Shown here one piece after another: positions 33,563-42,412 of a stretch of 64,000 nucleotides of DNA. How positions within the stretch are numbered: the first letter of the stretch is position 1; each line of letters begins with the position of its first letter. The position numbers and the translations under genes were made by a program. The stretch comes from Oscillospiraceae bacterium (lineage in GTDB: Bacteria; Bacillota; Clostridia; Oscillospirales; Oscillospiraceae): contig CADARY010000008.1 in the NCBI GenBank assembly GCA_902790375.1, forward strand, positions 1 through 64,000. The letters are read 5' to 3'. The notes beneath the pieces were generated by a model. That model saw only the letters and a program-made list of their open reading frames with translations. It was not told the DNA's origin and did no database searches.

Positions 33563-34417
33563 TCACATTCTCCCCACGACGGCCCGCTCGACGCCTCTTG
33601 CGTCCTCGTGGATCGAGGTGGAGCTGAAGCCCGCCGCGGCGAGCATGTTGGAAACAGCCTCGGCCTGACCCTCGCCGACCTCGAAAATCAGCAGGCCCTC
33701 CGGCCGCAGCAGCGTCTTCCAGTATTTGATGATGGCCTTGTAAAAGCGCAGGCCGTCCGCCCCGCCGTCAAGAGCCCACACGGGCTCGTAGTCCCGGACC
33801 GAGCGGTCCAGGGTCCGGATCTCGTCGGTGGCGATATACGGGGGGTTGGAGACGATGACGTCAAAGCTCCCGATCCCCAGCGGGGGAGAGGCCGTGGCGT
33901 CCGCCTGCATGCAGATCACGCGGGTGGTGAGACGGTTGAGGTTCACATTCGCCCGGCAGACCTCCAGGGCGCTCGCGCTCAGATCCACCGCCACAAGCTT
34001 GGTGGCTGGCAGCTCGTGCCCCACCGCGCAGGTGATGCAGCCGCTGCCGCAGCAGAGATCCAGGACGCGCGCGTCCATCTTGTAGCCGGTGAGCGCCGCC
34101 TTCACCAGGTCCACCAGCAGCTCCGTGTCGGCCCGCGGGATGAGCACGTCCTTTGTCACCTTGATGGGCAGGCCGTAAAACTCCCAGTCGCCCGTGATGT
34201 AGGCCACGGGCTCCCCGTCCAGCCGCCGGGCGGTGTATGCGGCCACCTGCTCCTCCACCTGCGCGGTGGTATAGAGGTTCAGATCCCGCAGAAGCTGCTG
34301 CACGCTCTTGCCGGCGGCGCTTGCCACCAGCACGCGGGCCTCGAGGGCATAGGCCTCGATCCCGCTGCGCTTGAGGGTGTTGCGGGTGTTGATGTAAAGC
34401 TCGTTATAGGTTTTCAA
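33563..34417 (-). CDS. prmC: Peptide chain release factor N5-glutamine methyltransferase
   Basis: A 284-residue class I methyltransferase that methylates the GGQ glutamine of release factors RF1/RF2. An N-terminal helical domain is followed by the AdoMet loop VLDLCCGSGCI and the catalytic VSNPPYI motif. The open frame extends to 34588, but TTG 34417 (MKTYNELYINTRN...) begins the conserved N-terminus, lies 5 bp after the yqhQ stop and has GGGGGAG at good distance; the upstream part is a shadow of yqhQ. Confidence 0.9.
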   Translation of the reverse strand: MKTYNELYINTRNTLKRSGIEAYALEARVLVASAAGKSVQQLLRDLNLYTTAQVEEQVAAYTARRLDGEPVAYITGDWEFYGLPIKVTKDVLIPRADTELLVDLVKAALTGYKMDARVLDLCCGSGCITCAVGHELPATKLVAVDLSASALEVCRANVNLNRLTTRVICMQADATASPPLGIGSFDVIVSNPPYIATDEIRTLDRSVRDYEPVWALDGGADGLRFYKAIIKYWKTLLRPEGLLIFEVGEGQAEAVSNMLAAAGFSSTSIHEDARGVERAVVGRM

Positions 34418-34422
34418 AATCC

Positions 34423-35373
34423 TCAGCTCCCCCAGGCGTCGCTGCCCTGTTTTTCCGGAATGACCAGCTCCATGGCCCGGATGGCGCACTCGATCATGCT
34501 GTCGTCGGGCTCGTTGGTGGTGATGCGCTGCAGCCATTTGCCCGGGGCGGACAGAACGGCGCTCAGCCAGTTGTCGTGCAGACCGCACCAGCGGTTGATC
34601 TCATAGCTGATGCCGACCACGAGCGGCAGCAGCAGCAGGTGAAAGCCCATGCGGGCAAAGGTGTTCTGAACGCGCACGACGGAGTTTACAAGGATGCTCA
34701 CCACCACCACGACCAGCAGGAAGCTGGTGCCGCAGCGGGGGTGGAAGCGCGACTCGGGCCGCACGTTCTCGACCGTGAGCTCCTTGCCGTGCTCATAGCA
34801 GAAGATGGTCTTGTGCTCGGCTCCGTGATAGGAGAACAGGCGCTTGACATCCGGGGTGAAGGTGACGAGCTTCATGTAGACAAGCAGGATCACCACGCGG
34901 GTCAGACCCTCGGCAATATTGCGGATGAAGAGGCTCTCGGTCAGGGGCTTGATGAGACTCACGATCAGCGCCGGCAGGAAGATGAACAGGAACAGACTCA
35001 GCAGGATGCCGAGCACAACGGCCACGCCGATGATGATGTTCTTGGCCTTCTCCTCGGAGAAGTGCTTCTCGATCCACTGGTCCACCTTGTCCGGCTCGCC
35101 CTGCTCCTCGATGGGCACAAGGCTTGCCGAGTAGGTCAGGGCCTGCATGCCGTTGATCATGGAGCTGAGAAAGATGGCGCAGCCGCGGATGAGCGGCCAG
35201 CCCAGGATGGGGTAGCGATCCTTGATGAACTTGAGCTCTTCGATTTTCTCCACAAGGCCGTCCTTGGTGCGGCAGACAATGGCCTGCTTCTGCGGCCCGC
35301 GCATCAGGATCCCTTCAATCAGGGCCTGACCGCCGATGGAGGTTTTGAAATTGCAGGAATTTGGTTGTTTCAA
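34423..35373 (-). CDS. yqhQ: DUF1385 membrane protein YqhQ
   Basis: A 316-residue protein of the DUF1385 family. It has the conserved start SIGGQALIEGILMRGP, the central FSYHGAEHKTIFCYEHG with possible metal-binding His/Glu, and RFHPRCGTSFL, plus about four or five membrane segments. Function is not established. In many Firmicutes it lies next to prmC, as here. It is probably the first gene of the leftward operon running to cysS. Confidence 0.88.
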   Translation of the reverse strand: MKQPNSCNFKTSIGGQALIEGILMRGPQKQAIVCRTKDGLVEKIEELKFIKDRYPILGWPLIRGCAIFLSSMINGMQALTYSASLVPIEEQGEPDKVDQWIEKHFSEEKAKNIIIGVAVVLGILLSLFLFIFLPALIVSLIKPLTESLFIRNIAEGLTRVVILLVYMKLVTFTPDVKRLFSYHGAEHKTIFCYEHGKELTVENVRPESRFHPRCGTSFLLVVVVVSILVNSVVRVQNTFARMGFHLLLLPLVVGISYEINRWCGLHDNWLSAVLSAPGKWLQRITTNEPDDSMIECAIRAMELVIPEKQGSDAWGS

Positions 35374-35414
35374 TGTGCATTCACCTCTGTATCATACAAT
35401 AAAAAAATACATTG

Positions 35415-36413
35415 TCACTTCGCGCTCAGCGGCAGCGTCACGGACACAAGACAGCCGCCCTCCTTGCCGGGGGCATTGGAGATGGCGAGGGTGCCGCCGT
35501 GGCGCGCCACGATCTCGTCGCACACGGCAAGGCCGATGCCGGTGCCGCGGTTTTTGGAGCTGCCCTTGTAGAACTTCTCCTTCACGTGCGGCAGCTCCGC
35601 CTCCGGGATGCCGTGGCCGTAGTCGCGCACGTTGATGCGCACGCAGCCCTCCTCCTGCCGGAGAGAGACGTCGATGCGCCCGCCGTCGCCGCCGTGCTTC
35701 ATGGCGTTGTCCAAAAGGTTCAGGAATACCTGCTTGAGCCGCTCGGAATCCCCGGGGATGAGCGGGATCTCGCTCTGGGGACCGGTGTAGCGGACCTTCA
35801 TCCCGGCCTGCTTCATCAGCTCCCCGTATGTAAAGAGCGCGTCCTCCAGCTCGGCGGCAATGTCGATGAGCTCGATGCGCAGGTTGAAGCGCCCGTCCTG
35901 GATGCGCGTGAACTCCAGCAGCTCCTTGACCATGTTGGTCAGGCGCTCGGCCTCCTTGGAGATGATGTGGATGCCCTTGAGCGAGTCGCCCTGCACAGCC
36001 GGATCGTAGGCGATGGTCTCGGCCCAGCCGGTGATGGCGGTCAGCGGGGTGCGCAGCTCATGGGAGACCTGGGAGATGAACTCCGTCCTGGTCTTCTCGG
36101 CGAGGGCGGTCTTCTCGGAGATGGCGTTGATCTCCTCGGCGAGGTAGCCGATCTCGTCCTCCTCAAACTCCTCCGTCTTGATGCCGTAGCTGCCGGAGGA
36201 GATGCGCTTTGCAAAGTCGCGCAGCTTCCCCAGCGGGCCCGCCACGCAGTACCAGAACCAGATATTCACGGCGATGACATAGGCGCACACGGCAATGAAG
36301 ATCGCCGTGGCCCAGCCCATCAGCCCGTGGCTGGAGGCCCAGGTGCCCATCAGCAGCAGCGCCAGCGCCGCAATGCTCGACAGCAGCAGTTGTGTCCGTA
36401 AATTGCCAAACAT
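35415..36413 (-). CDS. Sensor histidine kinase with minimal outer part
   Basis: A 332-residue kinase: two closely spaced membrane segments (about 8-25 and 33-55) with almost no outer loop, a HAMP-like linker, a HisKA domain with phospho-acceptor His118 in SHELRTP, and a HATPase with NLLDNAMKH, DYGHGIP and GTGIGLAV. Lack of an outer domain suggests sensing in the membrane or through a partner. It pairs with the response regulator upstream, 116 bp away. Confidence 0.9.
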   Translation of the reverse strand: MFGNLRTQLLLSSIAALALLLMGTWASSHGLMGWATAIFIAVCAYVIAVNIWFWYCVAGPLGKLRDFAKRISSGSYGIKTEEFEEDEIGYLAEEINAISEKTALAEKTRTEFISQVSHELRTPLTAITGWAETIAYDPAVQGDSLKGIHIISKEAERLTNMVKELLEFTRIQDGRFNLRIELIDIAAELEDALFTYGELMKQAGMKVRYTGPQSEIPLIPGDSERLKQVFLNLLDNAMKHGGDGGRIDVSLRQEEGCVRINVRDYGHGIPEAELPHVKEKFYKGSSKNRGTGIGLAVCDEIVARHGGTLAISNAPGKEGGCLVSVTLPLSAK

Positions 36414-36489
36414 GAAACGTACTTCCTAATGATGATTGCGCGGCAGTGCCTCGCAGCGTGTTCCGCGTATGCGAAAAAGAAATCCATCT

Positions 36490-36518
36490 CAAATGAACGG
36501 TCCTGCCGTTCATTTGAT
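36490..36518. repeat. 12-bp perfect hairpin between response regulator and kinase
   Basis: TCAAATGAACGG (36490-36501) pairs with CCGTTCATTTGA (36507-36518) around a 5-nt loop, 12 bases after the response regulator stop. It lacks a T-run in either direction, so it may be an attenuator or RNA-stability element that lowers kinase expression relative to the regulator. Confidence 0.6.
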
Positions 36519-36529
36519 TCAGCGCTTCC

Positions 36530-37219
36530 TCAGTATCCCCACTTGTACCCGTATCCCCACACGGTTGTGAGGTATTCCGGCTCGGTGGGGTCGTCCTCGA
36601 TCTTGATGCGCAGCCTCCGGATATTCACGTCCACGGTCTTGAGCTCGCCCGAAAAGTCGCTGCCCCAGACGGCGGAGAGGATATCCTCCCGGCTCATGGC
36701 TTTGCCGGGGTTTTCCATAAAGAGCTTGATGAGCATGTATTCGATCTGCGTGAGCTTGAGCCGCTGCCCGTCCTTTTCCAGGGTGCGGTTGCGGGTGTTC
36801 AGGAGGAAGGGCCCGCTCACGATCTCGGTGGAGGACTTCTCATCCTCATCAATGCCCAGGCGGCGGATCAGCGCGTCCACGCGCGCGGTGAGCTCGGCAG
36901 GGGAGAAGGGCTTGGTGACATAGTCGTCCGCCCCGGTCATGAGGCCCGTGACCTTGTCGATCTCCTGGTTTTTGGCCGTGAGCATGATGATGCCCATCTT
37001 TGAGCCGGAGGCGCGGATGCGGCGGCAGACCTCGAACCCGTCGATATCCGGCAGCATCACATCCAGCAGCGCAAGGCAGATGTCGGGATTGACCTTCAGC
37101 TTTTCCAGGGCTTCTTCACCGCTGGCAGCCTCAATGGGTTCAAAGCCGCTGCGGCGCAGATTGATGACCACGAAGCTGCGAATATTGGATTCATCCTCCA
37201 AAACCAAAATTTTTTTCAT
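36530..37219 (-). CDS. OmpR/PhoB-family response regulator
   Basis: A 229-residue regulator: receiver domain with acidic pocket EDE (8-10), phospho-acceptor Asp53 in LLDVMLP, Thr in MLTAK and Lys in KPFSP; then a winged-helix DNA-binding domain ending VWGYGYKW. It precedes the histidine kinase and probably forms a two-component system with it. Its targets are unknown. The region upstream (37220-37433) is shared with the divergent GTPase gene and contains TATAAT on the minus strand but no clear -35 box. Confidence 0.92.
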   Translation of the reverse strand: MKKILVLEDESNIRSFVVINLRRSGFEPIEAASGEEALEKLKVNPDICLALLDVMLPDIDGFEVCRRIRASGSKMGIIMLTAKNQEIDKVTGLMTGADDYVTKPFSPAELTARVDALIRRLGIDEDEKSSTEIVSGPFLLNTRNRTLEKDGQRLKLTQIEYMLIKLFMENPGKAMSREDILSAVWGSDFSGELKTVDVNIRRLRIKIEDDPTEPEYLTTVWGYGYKWGY

Positions 37220-37398
37220 CTGGCGTGTACCTCTTAAAGTTAATAAGAAACAGCATCAAAAAGGTGATTGCAATATACTCTCTAATTATAACATGTTTTT
37301 TACAAAAATAATAGACAAAGTTTCAGAAAATAGTATTTCTTTTTGCATGCAATGTGCAAAAGGTTACATAACATGGCGCGGCGCAGACGGATTTACGA

Positions 37399-37427
37399 TT
37401 GATTCTTTGGAAAAAAGCTGGTAAAAT
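37399..37427 (+). promoter_or_regulatory. Promoter that places the RNA start on the ATG of the GTPase gene
   Basis: TTGATT (37399-37404), 17-bp spacer, TAAAAT (37422-37427). Standard spacing puts +1 at 37434, exactly the A of the start codon, and no Shine-Dalgarno sequence precedes that ATG. Confidence 0.7.
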
Positions 37428-37433
37428 GCGCTT

Positions 37434-40034
37434 ATGAAGAATGAGAACAACACGGTTCTGGGCATCCTGGCCCATGTGGACGCGGGCAAGACTACCCTGT
37501 CCGAGGCCATGCTCTACCTCTCCGGAAAACTGAAGACGCTGGGAAGGGTCGATCACCGCGACAGCTTCCTGGATACCCACAGCCTGGAGCGGCAGCGGGG
37601 CATCACCATCTTCTCCAAGCAGGCCATCCTGCCCCTGGGGGAGGGGAGCCTCACCCTGCTGGACACGCCGGGCCATGTGGATTTTTCCGCCGAGGCCGAG
37701 CGCACCCTGCGCGTATTGGATGCGGCGGTGCTGGTCATCAGCGGCACGGACGGGGTCCAGGCGCATACCGAGACGCTCTGGAAGCTCCTGGAGCGCTACG
37801 CCGTGCCCACCTTCCTCTTCGTGACAAAGATGGATCTGCCCGGCCCCGGGCGGGAGGCGCTGATGGCGGAGCTCACCGCCCGCCTTTCGGATCGCTGCGT
37901 CGATTTCGGCGCCGTGGGGGATGCCCTGTATGAAAACCTCGCCCTCTGTGACGAGGGGGCCATGGAGGAATACCTTGCCTCCGGCGAGGTCGGTACGGAA
38001 ACGGTCCGGGCGCTGGTCGAGGGACGGAAGCTCTATCCCTGCTTTTTCGGCTCCGGGCTCAAAACCGAGGGCGTGGCCGAATTTCTGGAGGCCCTCCGGC
38101 TCTATGCGCCGAAGAGCGTGTACGGGCCGGACTTTGCCGCCCGGGTGTATAAAATATCCCGCGACGCCCAGGGCAACCGCCTCACCTGGCTCAAGGTCAC
38201 CGGCGGGAGCCTGAAGGTCCGCAGCCTCCTGCGCTATACGGACGCCGCCGGGGAGGCGGCGGAGGAGAAGATCAGTCAGCTGCGCATCTACTCCGGCGTA
38301 AAGTATGAAGCGGCGGAGGAGGTCCGCGCGGGCTGGCTCTGCGCCGCATTGGGCCTCAGCGGGACAAGACCGGGCCAGGGCCTCGGCGCTGCCGCGGATG
38401 CGGAGGCCGCGGTTCTGGAGCCGGTGATGAGCTATCGCCTGCGCCTTGAGAAGGGCACGGACCCCATGGTCCTGCTGCCGAAGCTCATGCAGCTGGATCA
38501 GGAGGACCCGCAGCTTCACGTCCTCTGGGACGGGCAGGCGCGCGAGATCAGCGTGCAGCTCATGGGCCGGGTCCAGGCCGAAATCTTCAAAAGCCTCGTC
38601 CGGGAGCGCTTTTACACCGAGGTGGAGCTTGACACCGGGCGTATCCTGTATCGGGAGACAATCAAAAACACCGTCGAGGGCGTGGGCCACTTTGAGCCTC
38701 TGCGCCATTATGCCGAGGTGCATCTGCTGCTCGAGCCCCTGCCCCCCGGCAGCGGCCTGAGCTTTGACAGCATCTGTCCCGAGGATGCGCTGGACCGCAA
38801 CTGGCAGCGCCTGATCCTCACGCACCTTGCGGAAAAGCAGCACAGGGGCGTGCTCACGGGCGCGCCCATCACCGATATGCGCATCAGCCTTGCGGCGGGG
38901 CGCGCCCACGTCAAGCACACCGAGGGCGGCGATTTCCGCGAGGCCACCTACCGCGCCGTGCGGCAGGGCCTCATGCAGGCGGAATCCGTCCTGCTCGAGC
39001 CCTGGTACAGCTTCGCACTGGAGGTGCCGGCGACCGAGATCGGCCGCGCCATCAGCGACATCCGCGCCATGGACGGCGTTTTCTCCTCTCCGGAGGAGCG
39101 GGGCGAGTTTTTGCGGCTGGAGGGCTCGGCCCCCGCGGCAAAGCTCGGCAATTATATGGAAGAGCTGCTGGCCTATTCTCACGGGCGCGGCCGCCTGAGC
39201 CTCACGCCCTGCGGCTACCGCCCCTGCACCGAGCAGAAGCGCATTGTGGAGCAGACGGGCTACGACCCGGAGCGGGATCAGGAAAACCCTGCCGACTCCG
39301 TCTTCTGTGCCCACGGGGCGGGGATGAACGTACACTGGAGCCAGGTGCCGCAGTACATGCACCTGGAGGCCGTGCTCAAGCCGAAGCGGGAGGAGCAGAC
39401 GGCGCAGGCCGCGCCCCGGCTTCGCAGCTTCGATATCGACGAGCGGGAGCTCGAGGCCATCATGGAGCGGGAGTTTGGCCCCATCCGCCGCCCGGAATAC
39501 CGGGCCCGGCAGCTGAACGCCGCCGTGACCGAGGTCTCGCAGATCGCGGGGCGAAAGGAGCACATCATTGTCGACGGCTATAACCTCATCTTTGCCTGGG
39601 ACGAGCTCAAGGCCCTCGCGGCCGAGCGGCTGGACCTTGCGCGGGAGAAGCTGATGGACATTCTCTCGGACTATGCGGGCTTTACGGGCGCGAAGCTGGT
39701 GCTGGTCTTCGACGGCTTCCGCACCCCGGGCAATCCCGGCTCCCGCACGGATTACCACAACATCGCCGTCGCCTTCACGAAGGACGGGGAGACGGGCGAT
39801 GCGTATATCGAGCGCATTGTGAACGAGATCGGCAGAAACTACGCCGTCCGCGTGGTCACAAGCGATAATCTCATCCGCCTGTCGGCCCTGCGCTCCGGCG
39901 TGCTGCGCTGCTCCTCCGGGGAATTCAAGGGAGAGGTGGAGTGGGCCCTCTCGCAGATCGAGGAGGTCCTCAGGCGCACCAACTTCAACGCCCACAAGAC
40001 GAGGCTCAGAGATGGAAAACGAAGAGATCCTTAA
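37434..40034 (+). CDS. TetM/EF-G-like translational GTPase fused to a NYN (YacP-like) domain
   Basis: An 866-residue protein. Residues 1-700 follow the EF-G/ribosomal-protection layout: G1 AHVDAGKTT, switch ERQRGITI, G3 DTPGHVDF, G4 TKMD, then EF-G domains II, III, IV (EGVGHFEP... TGAPITDM) and V. Residues about 705-866 are a NYN_YacP domain (IIVDGYNLIFAW, LVLVFDG, VVTSDNLIR), a PIN-like putative RNase with its acidic residues. Tetracycline resistance cannot be inferred; the fusion is different from classic TetM (~640 residues). It may act on ribosome-bound RNA. The next gene overlaps by 23 bases. Confidence 0.85.
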   Translation: MKNENNTVLGILAHVDAGKTTLSEAMLYLSGKLKTLGRVDHRDSFLDTHSLERQRGITIFSKQAILPLGEGSLTLLDTPGHVDFSAEAERTLRVLDAAVLVISGTDGVQAHTETLWKLLERYAVPTFLFVTKMDLPGPGREALMAELTARLSDRCVDFGAVGDALYENLALCDEGAMEEYLASGEVGTETVRALVEGRKLYPCFFGSGLKTEGVAEFLEALRLYAPKSVYGPDFAARVYKISRDAQGNRLTWLKVTGGSLKVRSLLRYTDAAGEAAEEKISQLRIYSGVKYEAAEEVRAGWLCAALGLSGTRPGQGLGAAADAEAAVLEPVMSYRLRLEKGTDPMVLLPKLMQLDQEDPQLHVLWDGQAREISVQLMGRVQAEIFKSLVRERFYTEVELDTGRILYRETIKNTVEGVGHFEPLRHYAEVHLLLEPLPPGSGLSFDSICPEDALDRNWQRLILTHLAEKQHRGVLTGAPITDMRISLAAGRAHVKHTEGGDFREATYRAVRQGLMQAESVLLEPWYSFALEVPATEIGRAISDIRAMDGVFSSPEERGEFLRLEGSAPAAKLGNYMEELLAYSHGRGRLSLTPCGYRPCTEQKRIVEQTGYDPERDQENPADSVFCAHGAGMNVHWSQVPQYMHLEAVLKPKREEQTAQAAPRLRSFDIDERELEAIMEREFGPIRRPEYRARQLNAAVTEVSQIAGRKEHIIVDGYNLIFAWDELKALAAERLDLAREKLMDILSDYAGFTGAKLVLVFDGFRTPGNPGSRTDYHNIAVAFTKDGETGDAYIERIVNEIGRNYAVRVVTSDNLIRLSALRSGVLRCSSGEFKGEVEWALSQIEEVLRRTNFNAHKTRLRDGKRRDP

Positions 40035-40755
40035 ACGTGCCCGGGACCTCGCCCGCCGCGCGGAGCAGCGGGGCGTGCCCGCGAACACGGGCTTTCTCAC
40101 CCCGGCGGAGCGCTATGCCCTGGAGCATGACCCCGCGCTGCGGGGCGCCTCCATGGTCTTCTCCGGCGGCTATCCGGACGCCGAACGAACCATGGCCTTC
40201 TTCCTGCCGGACTGGATGGAGCAGGACGGGCTCGACCTCAGCGAGCATATCTGTGCCCTGCACCTGACGGCCGCCTTCGGCAGCCCCGGCCACCGGGACT
40301 ATATGGGCGCGATCCTCGGTATGGGCGTCGGGCGCGAGTGGGTCGGCGACATTCTGGTGGACGGGTCGGAGGCAATTGCGTTATGTCAACCGAGTATCCT
40401 GCGCCATCTGCTGAGCATCGACAAGGTAGGCCGCTTCGGCGTCAAGGCCGAGCAGATCCCGCTCGAGGCTGTCCCGCACCGGGAAAAGCACAGCGAGGAG
40501 CGGCGCTTCACCGTCATGAGTCCGCGGCTCGACGCGGTGGCGGCGGGTCTTTTCCACCTCTCGCGCACGGAGACGGCGCGGCAGATCGCCCTCGGGGCCC
40601 TGAGTCTCAACTATGCCGAGTGTCTCAAGCCCGACGCGCCCGTCAGGGAGGGGGACGTGCTGAGCCTGCGCGGCACGGGCAAGGGCCGCGTCACGGAGAT
40701 CGGCGGCAGCTCCCGCAAGGGGCGGCTGTTCGTCACGGCGGAGCTCTACAAATAG
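40012..40755 (+). CDS. YlmH-like RNA-binding protein with S4 domain
   Basis: A 247-residue protein of the YlmH type: an N-terminal helical domain, a central ferredoxin-like part (FGSPGHRDYMGAILGMGVGRE) and a C-terminal S4 RNA-binding domain (about 180-245; NYAECLKPDAPVREGDVLSLRGTGKG). In Bacillus YlmH sits in the sepF-divIVA cluster and has been linked to ribosome rescue; here it instead overlaps the GTPase-NYN gene by 23 bases, pointing to a joint ribosome-related job. A copy of the dispersed repeat follows the stop. Confidence 0.82.
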   Translation: MENEEILKRARDLARRAEQRGVPANTGFLTPAERYALEHDPALRGASMVFSGGYPDAERTMAFFLPDWMEQDGLDLSEHICALHLTAAFGSPGHRDYMGAILGMGVGREWVGDILVDGSEAIALCQPSILRHLLSIDKVGRFGVKAEQIPLEAVPHREKHSEERRFTVMSPRLDAVAAGLFHLSRTETARQIALGALSLNYAECLKPDAPVREGDVLSLRGTGKGRVTEIGGSSRKGRLFVTAELYK

Positions 40756-40759
40756 CTTG

Positions 40760-40871
40760 GGCAACACCGCACAATCCGCCTTCGGCATCTCCTGGAAAAT
40801 TTGTGCCCTGATTTCGTCACTTTTTCTTGAGGTACACAAAGTACATCTGCGACGAATTATGCGGTATTGCC
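40760..40871. repeat. Dispersed element with terminal inverted repeats, copy 2
   Basis: A 112-bp near-identical copy of the element at 6441-6568: left end GGCAACACCGCACAAT, right end ATGCGGTATTGCC, identical core including the GTAC-ACAAA-GTAC hairpin. It lacks the 16 extra bases of copy 1 and has one mismatch in the right terminal repeat. It starts 4 bp after the stop codon of the YlmH-like gene. Confidence 0.8.
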
Positions 40872-40977
40872 CTTGGAGCTTGGAGCCGAGGAGCGGGCTC
40901 CGCTTCCTTTGACTGTATGATAACACAGAATCTGTCCAAAAAAACGGACAGCATATATCGGTAAAAGAGGGGTTTGT

Positions 40978-42207
40978 ATGAGAGCATACGAACGGCTGCT
41001 GCGCTATGCGGCAGTGGATACACAGAGCGATGAGAACGGCGCCGGCACGCCCAGCACAGAAAAGCAGTACGCCTTTGCCTGGCTTCTGCGCAACGAGATG
41101 CGGGACATGGGCATGCTGCGGGTCTATACCGATCCCAGCGCCTATACCTACGGCTTTCTGCCGCCGAGCCCGGAGATGAAGGCCGAGCCGATGATCGGCC
41201 TCATCGCGCACATCGACACCGCTCCGGATTTTTCCGGCGCCGGGGTCAGGCCGCAGCTCCACAAAAACTATGACGGGGGAGAGCTGGCCCTCGGCAAGAG
41301 CGGCCTCGTCCTCCGGCCGGAGGAATTTTCCGATCTCCGGGCGCACGCGGGCAAGACCCTCATCACCACCGACGGCACCACGCTCCTCGGCGCGGATGAC
41401 AAGGCGGGCGTGGCGGAGATCATGACCGTCTGCGAGAAGCTTTTGAAGGGGGACAGGCCTCACTGCGCCGTGGGCGTCTGCTTCACCCCGGATGAGGAGA
41501 TCGGCCACGGGGCGGCAAAGCTCGACTTCATCCGCTTCGGGGCAAGCTTTGCCTATACGGTGGACGGCGGGCCGGTGGAGGAGATCAATTACGAGACCTT
41601 CAACGCGGCCGCGGCGACCTTTAAAATCCAGGGCAGAAGCGTCCATCCCGGCTCTGCCAAGGACGTGATGGTGAATGCGTCGCTGCTGGCCATGCGCGTC
41701 AACGCCATGCTCCCGCCCGAGGAGATCCCCGCCCGCACGGAGGGCTACGAGGGCTTTTACCACCTGACCGATATGTCCGGCGACGTGAGCCGGGCGGAGC
41801 TCAAATACATCATCCGCGACCACGACGGGGAGCGCTTTGAGGCGCGCTGCGAGAGGCTGCGCGAGATCGAGCGGGCGCTGAACGCGGAGTACGGCGAGGG
41901 GACCGTGGAGCTGACGCTGCGCGAGCAGTACCGCAACATGTCGGAAATCATGCACCGGCACATGGAGATCATCCACCGCGCGGAGAAGGCCATCCGGGAG
42001 GCAGGGCTCACGCCGGTGACAAAGCCGGTGCGCGGCGGTACGGACGGCTCGCGCCTGAGCTTTGCGGGCCTGCCGTGCCCGAACCTCGGCACGGGCGGCG
42101 CGGCCTTCCACGGCCCCTATGAGCACATCGCCGCCGAGGATATGGACAAGGCGGTGGAGATCCTGACAAACATCGTCTGCACCCCGGCGAAGGATTTAAT
42201 GAAATAA
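40978..42207 (+). CDS. pepT: Peptidase T (tripeptide aminopeptidase)
   Basis: A 409-residue M20B metallopeptidase that removes N-terminal residues from tripeptides in the cytoplasm. Zinc ligands and catalytic residues appear in AHIDTAPD, GADDKAGVAE, FTPDEEIGHG and TVDGG; GGTDGSRLSFAG near the end is also typical. Length matches PepT (~410). GAGGGG precedes the ATG. A CTGTCC-A7-C-GGACAG inverted repeat lies just upstream (about 40932-40951) and may be an operator or terminator. A strong terminator follows. Confidence 0.93.
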   Translation: MRAYERLLRYAAVDTQSDENGAGTPSTEKQYAFAWLLRNEMRDMGMLRVYTDPSAYTYGFLPPSPEMKAEPMIGLIAHIDTAPDFSGAGVRPQLHKNYDGGELALGKSGLVLRPEEFSDLRAHAGKTLITTDGTTLLGADDKAGVAEIMTVCEKLLKGDRPHCAVGVCFTPDEEIGHGAAKLDFIRFGASFAYTVDGGPVEEINYETFNAAAATFKIQGRSVHPGSAKDVMVNASLLAMRVNAMLPPEEIPARTEGYEGFYHLTDMSGDVSRAELKYIIRDHDGERFEARCERLREIERALNAEYGEGTVELTLREQYRNMSEIMHRHMEIIHRAEKAIREAGLTPVTKPVRGGTDGSRLSFAGLPCPNLGTGGAAFHGPYEHIAAEDMDKAVEILTNIVCTPAKDLMK

Positions 42208-42219
42208 AGAGGAAAGAAG

Positions 42220-42256
42220 ACGCAGGGCATGTCTCGCTTTGAGACATGCCCTGCGT
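42220..42256. terminator. Strong hairpin after pepT
   Basis: A 16-bp perfect inverted repeat (42220-42235 with 42241-42256) with a 5-nt loop, 12 bases after the pepT stop. The rest of the gap to 42412 has smaller palindromes (GAGGCC-GAC-GGCCTC near 42272 and GGGTCG/CGACCC at about 42328-42350) between these convergent genes. Confidence 0.75.
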
Positions 42257-42412
42257 TGGACGGAATGCCGCAGAGGCCGACGGCCTCATCGGCCCGCCGT
42301 TTTGCAGCATCCTGCGTTTTTCGGCGGGTCGGTCTGGCCATCGACCCCTGCGATTTTGCAACCATATGCATTTTGCAATGCGCCCTTTTTCCCATCCCGC
42401 TTCAGTCCCGGT

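Noticed and set aside
37434..40034. Tetracycline resistance gene (tetM class)
   Set aside because: The GTPase resembles the family but is a fusion of different length in a housekeeping context; resistance cannot be claimed.
37323..40100. Open frame of 925 codons on the minus strand
   Set aside because: Antisense of the GTPase-NYN gene, whose G motifs are unmistakable.
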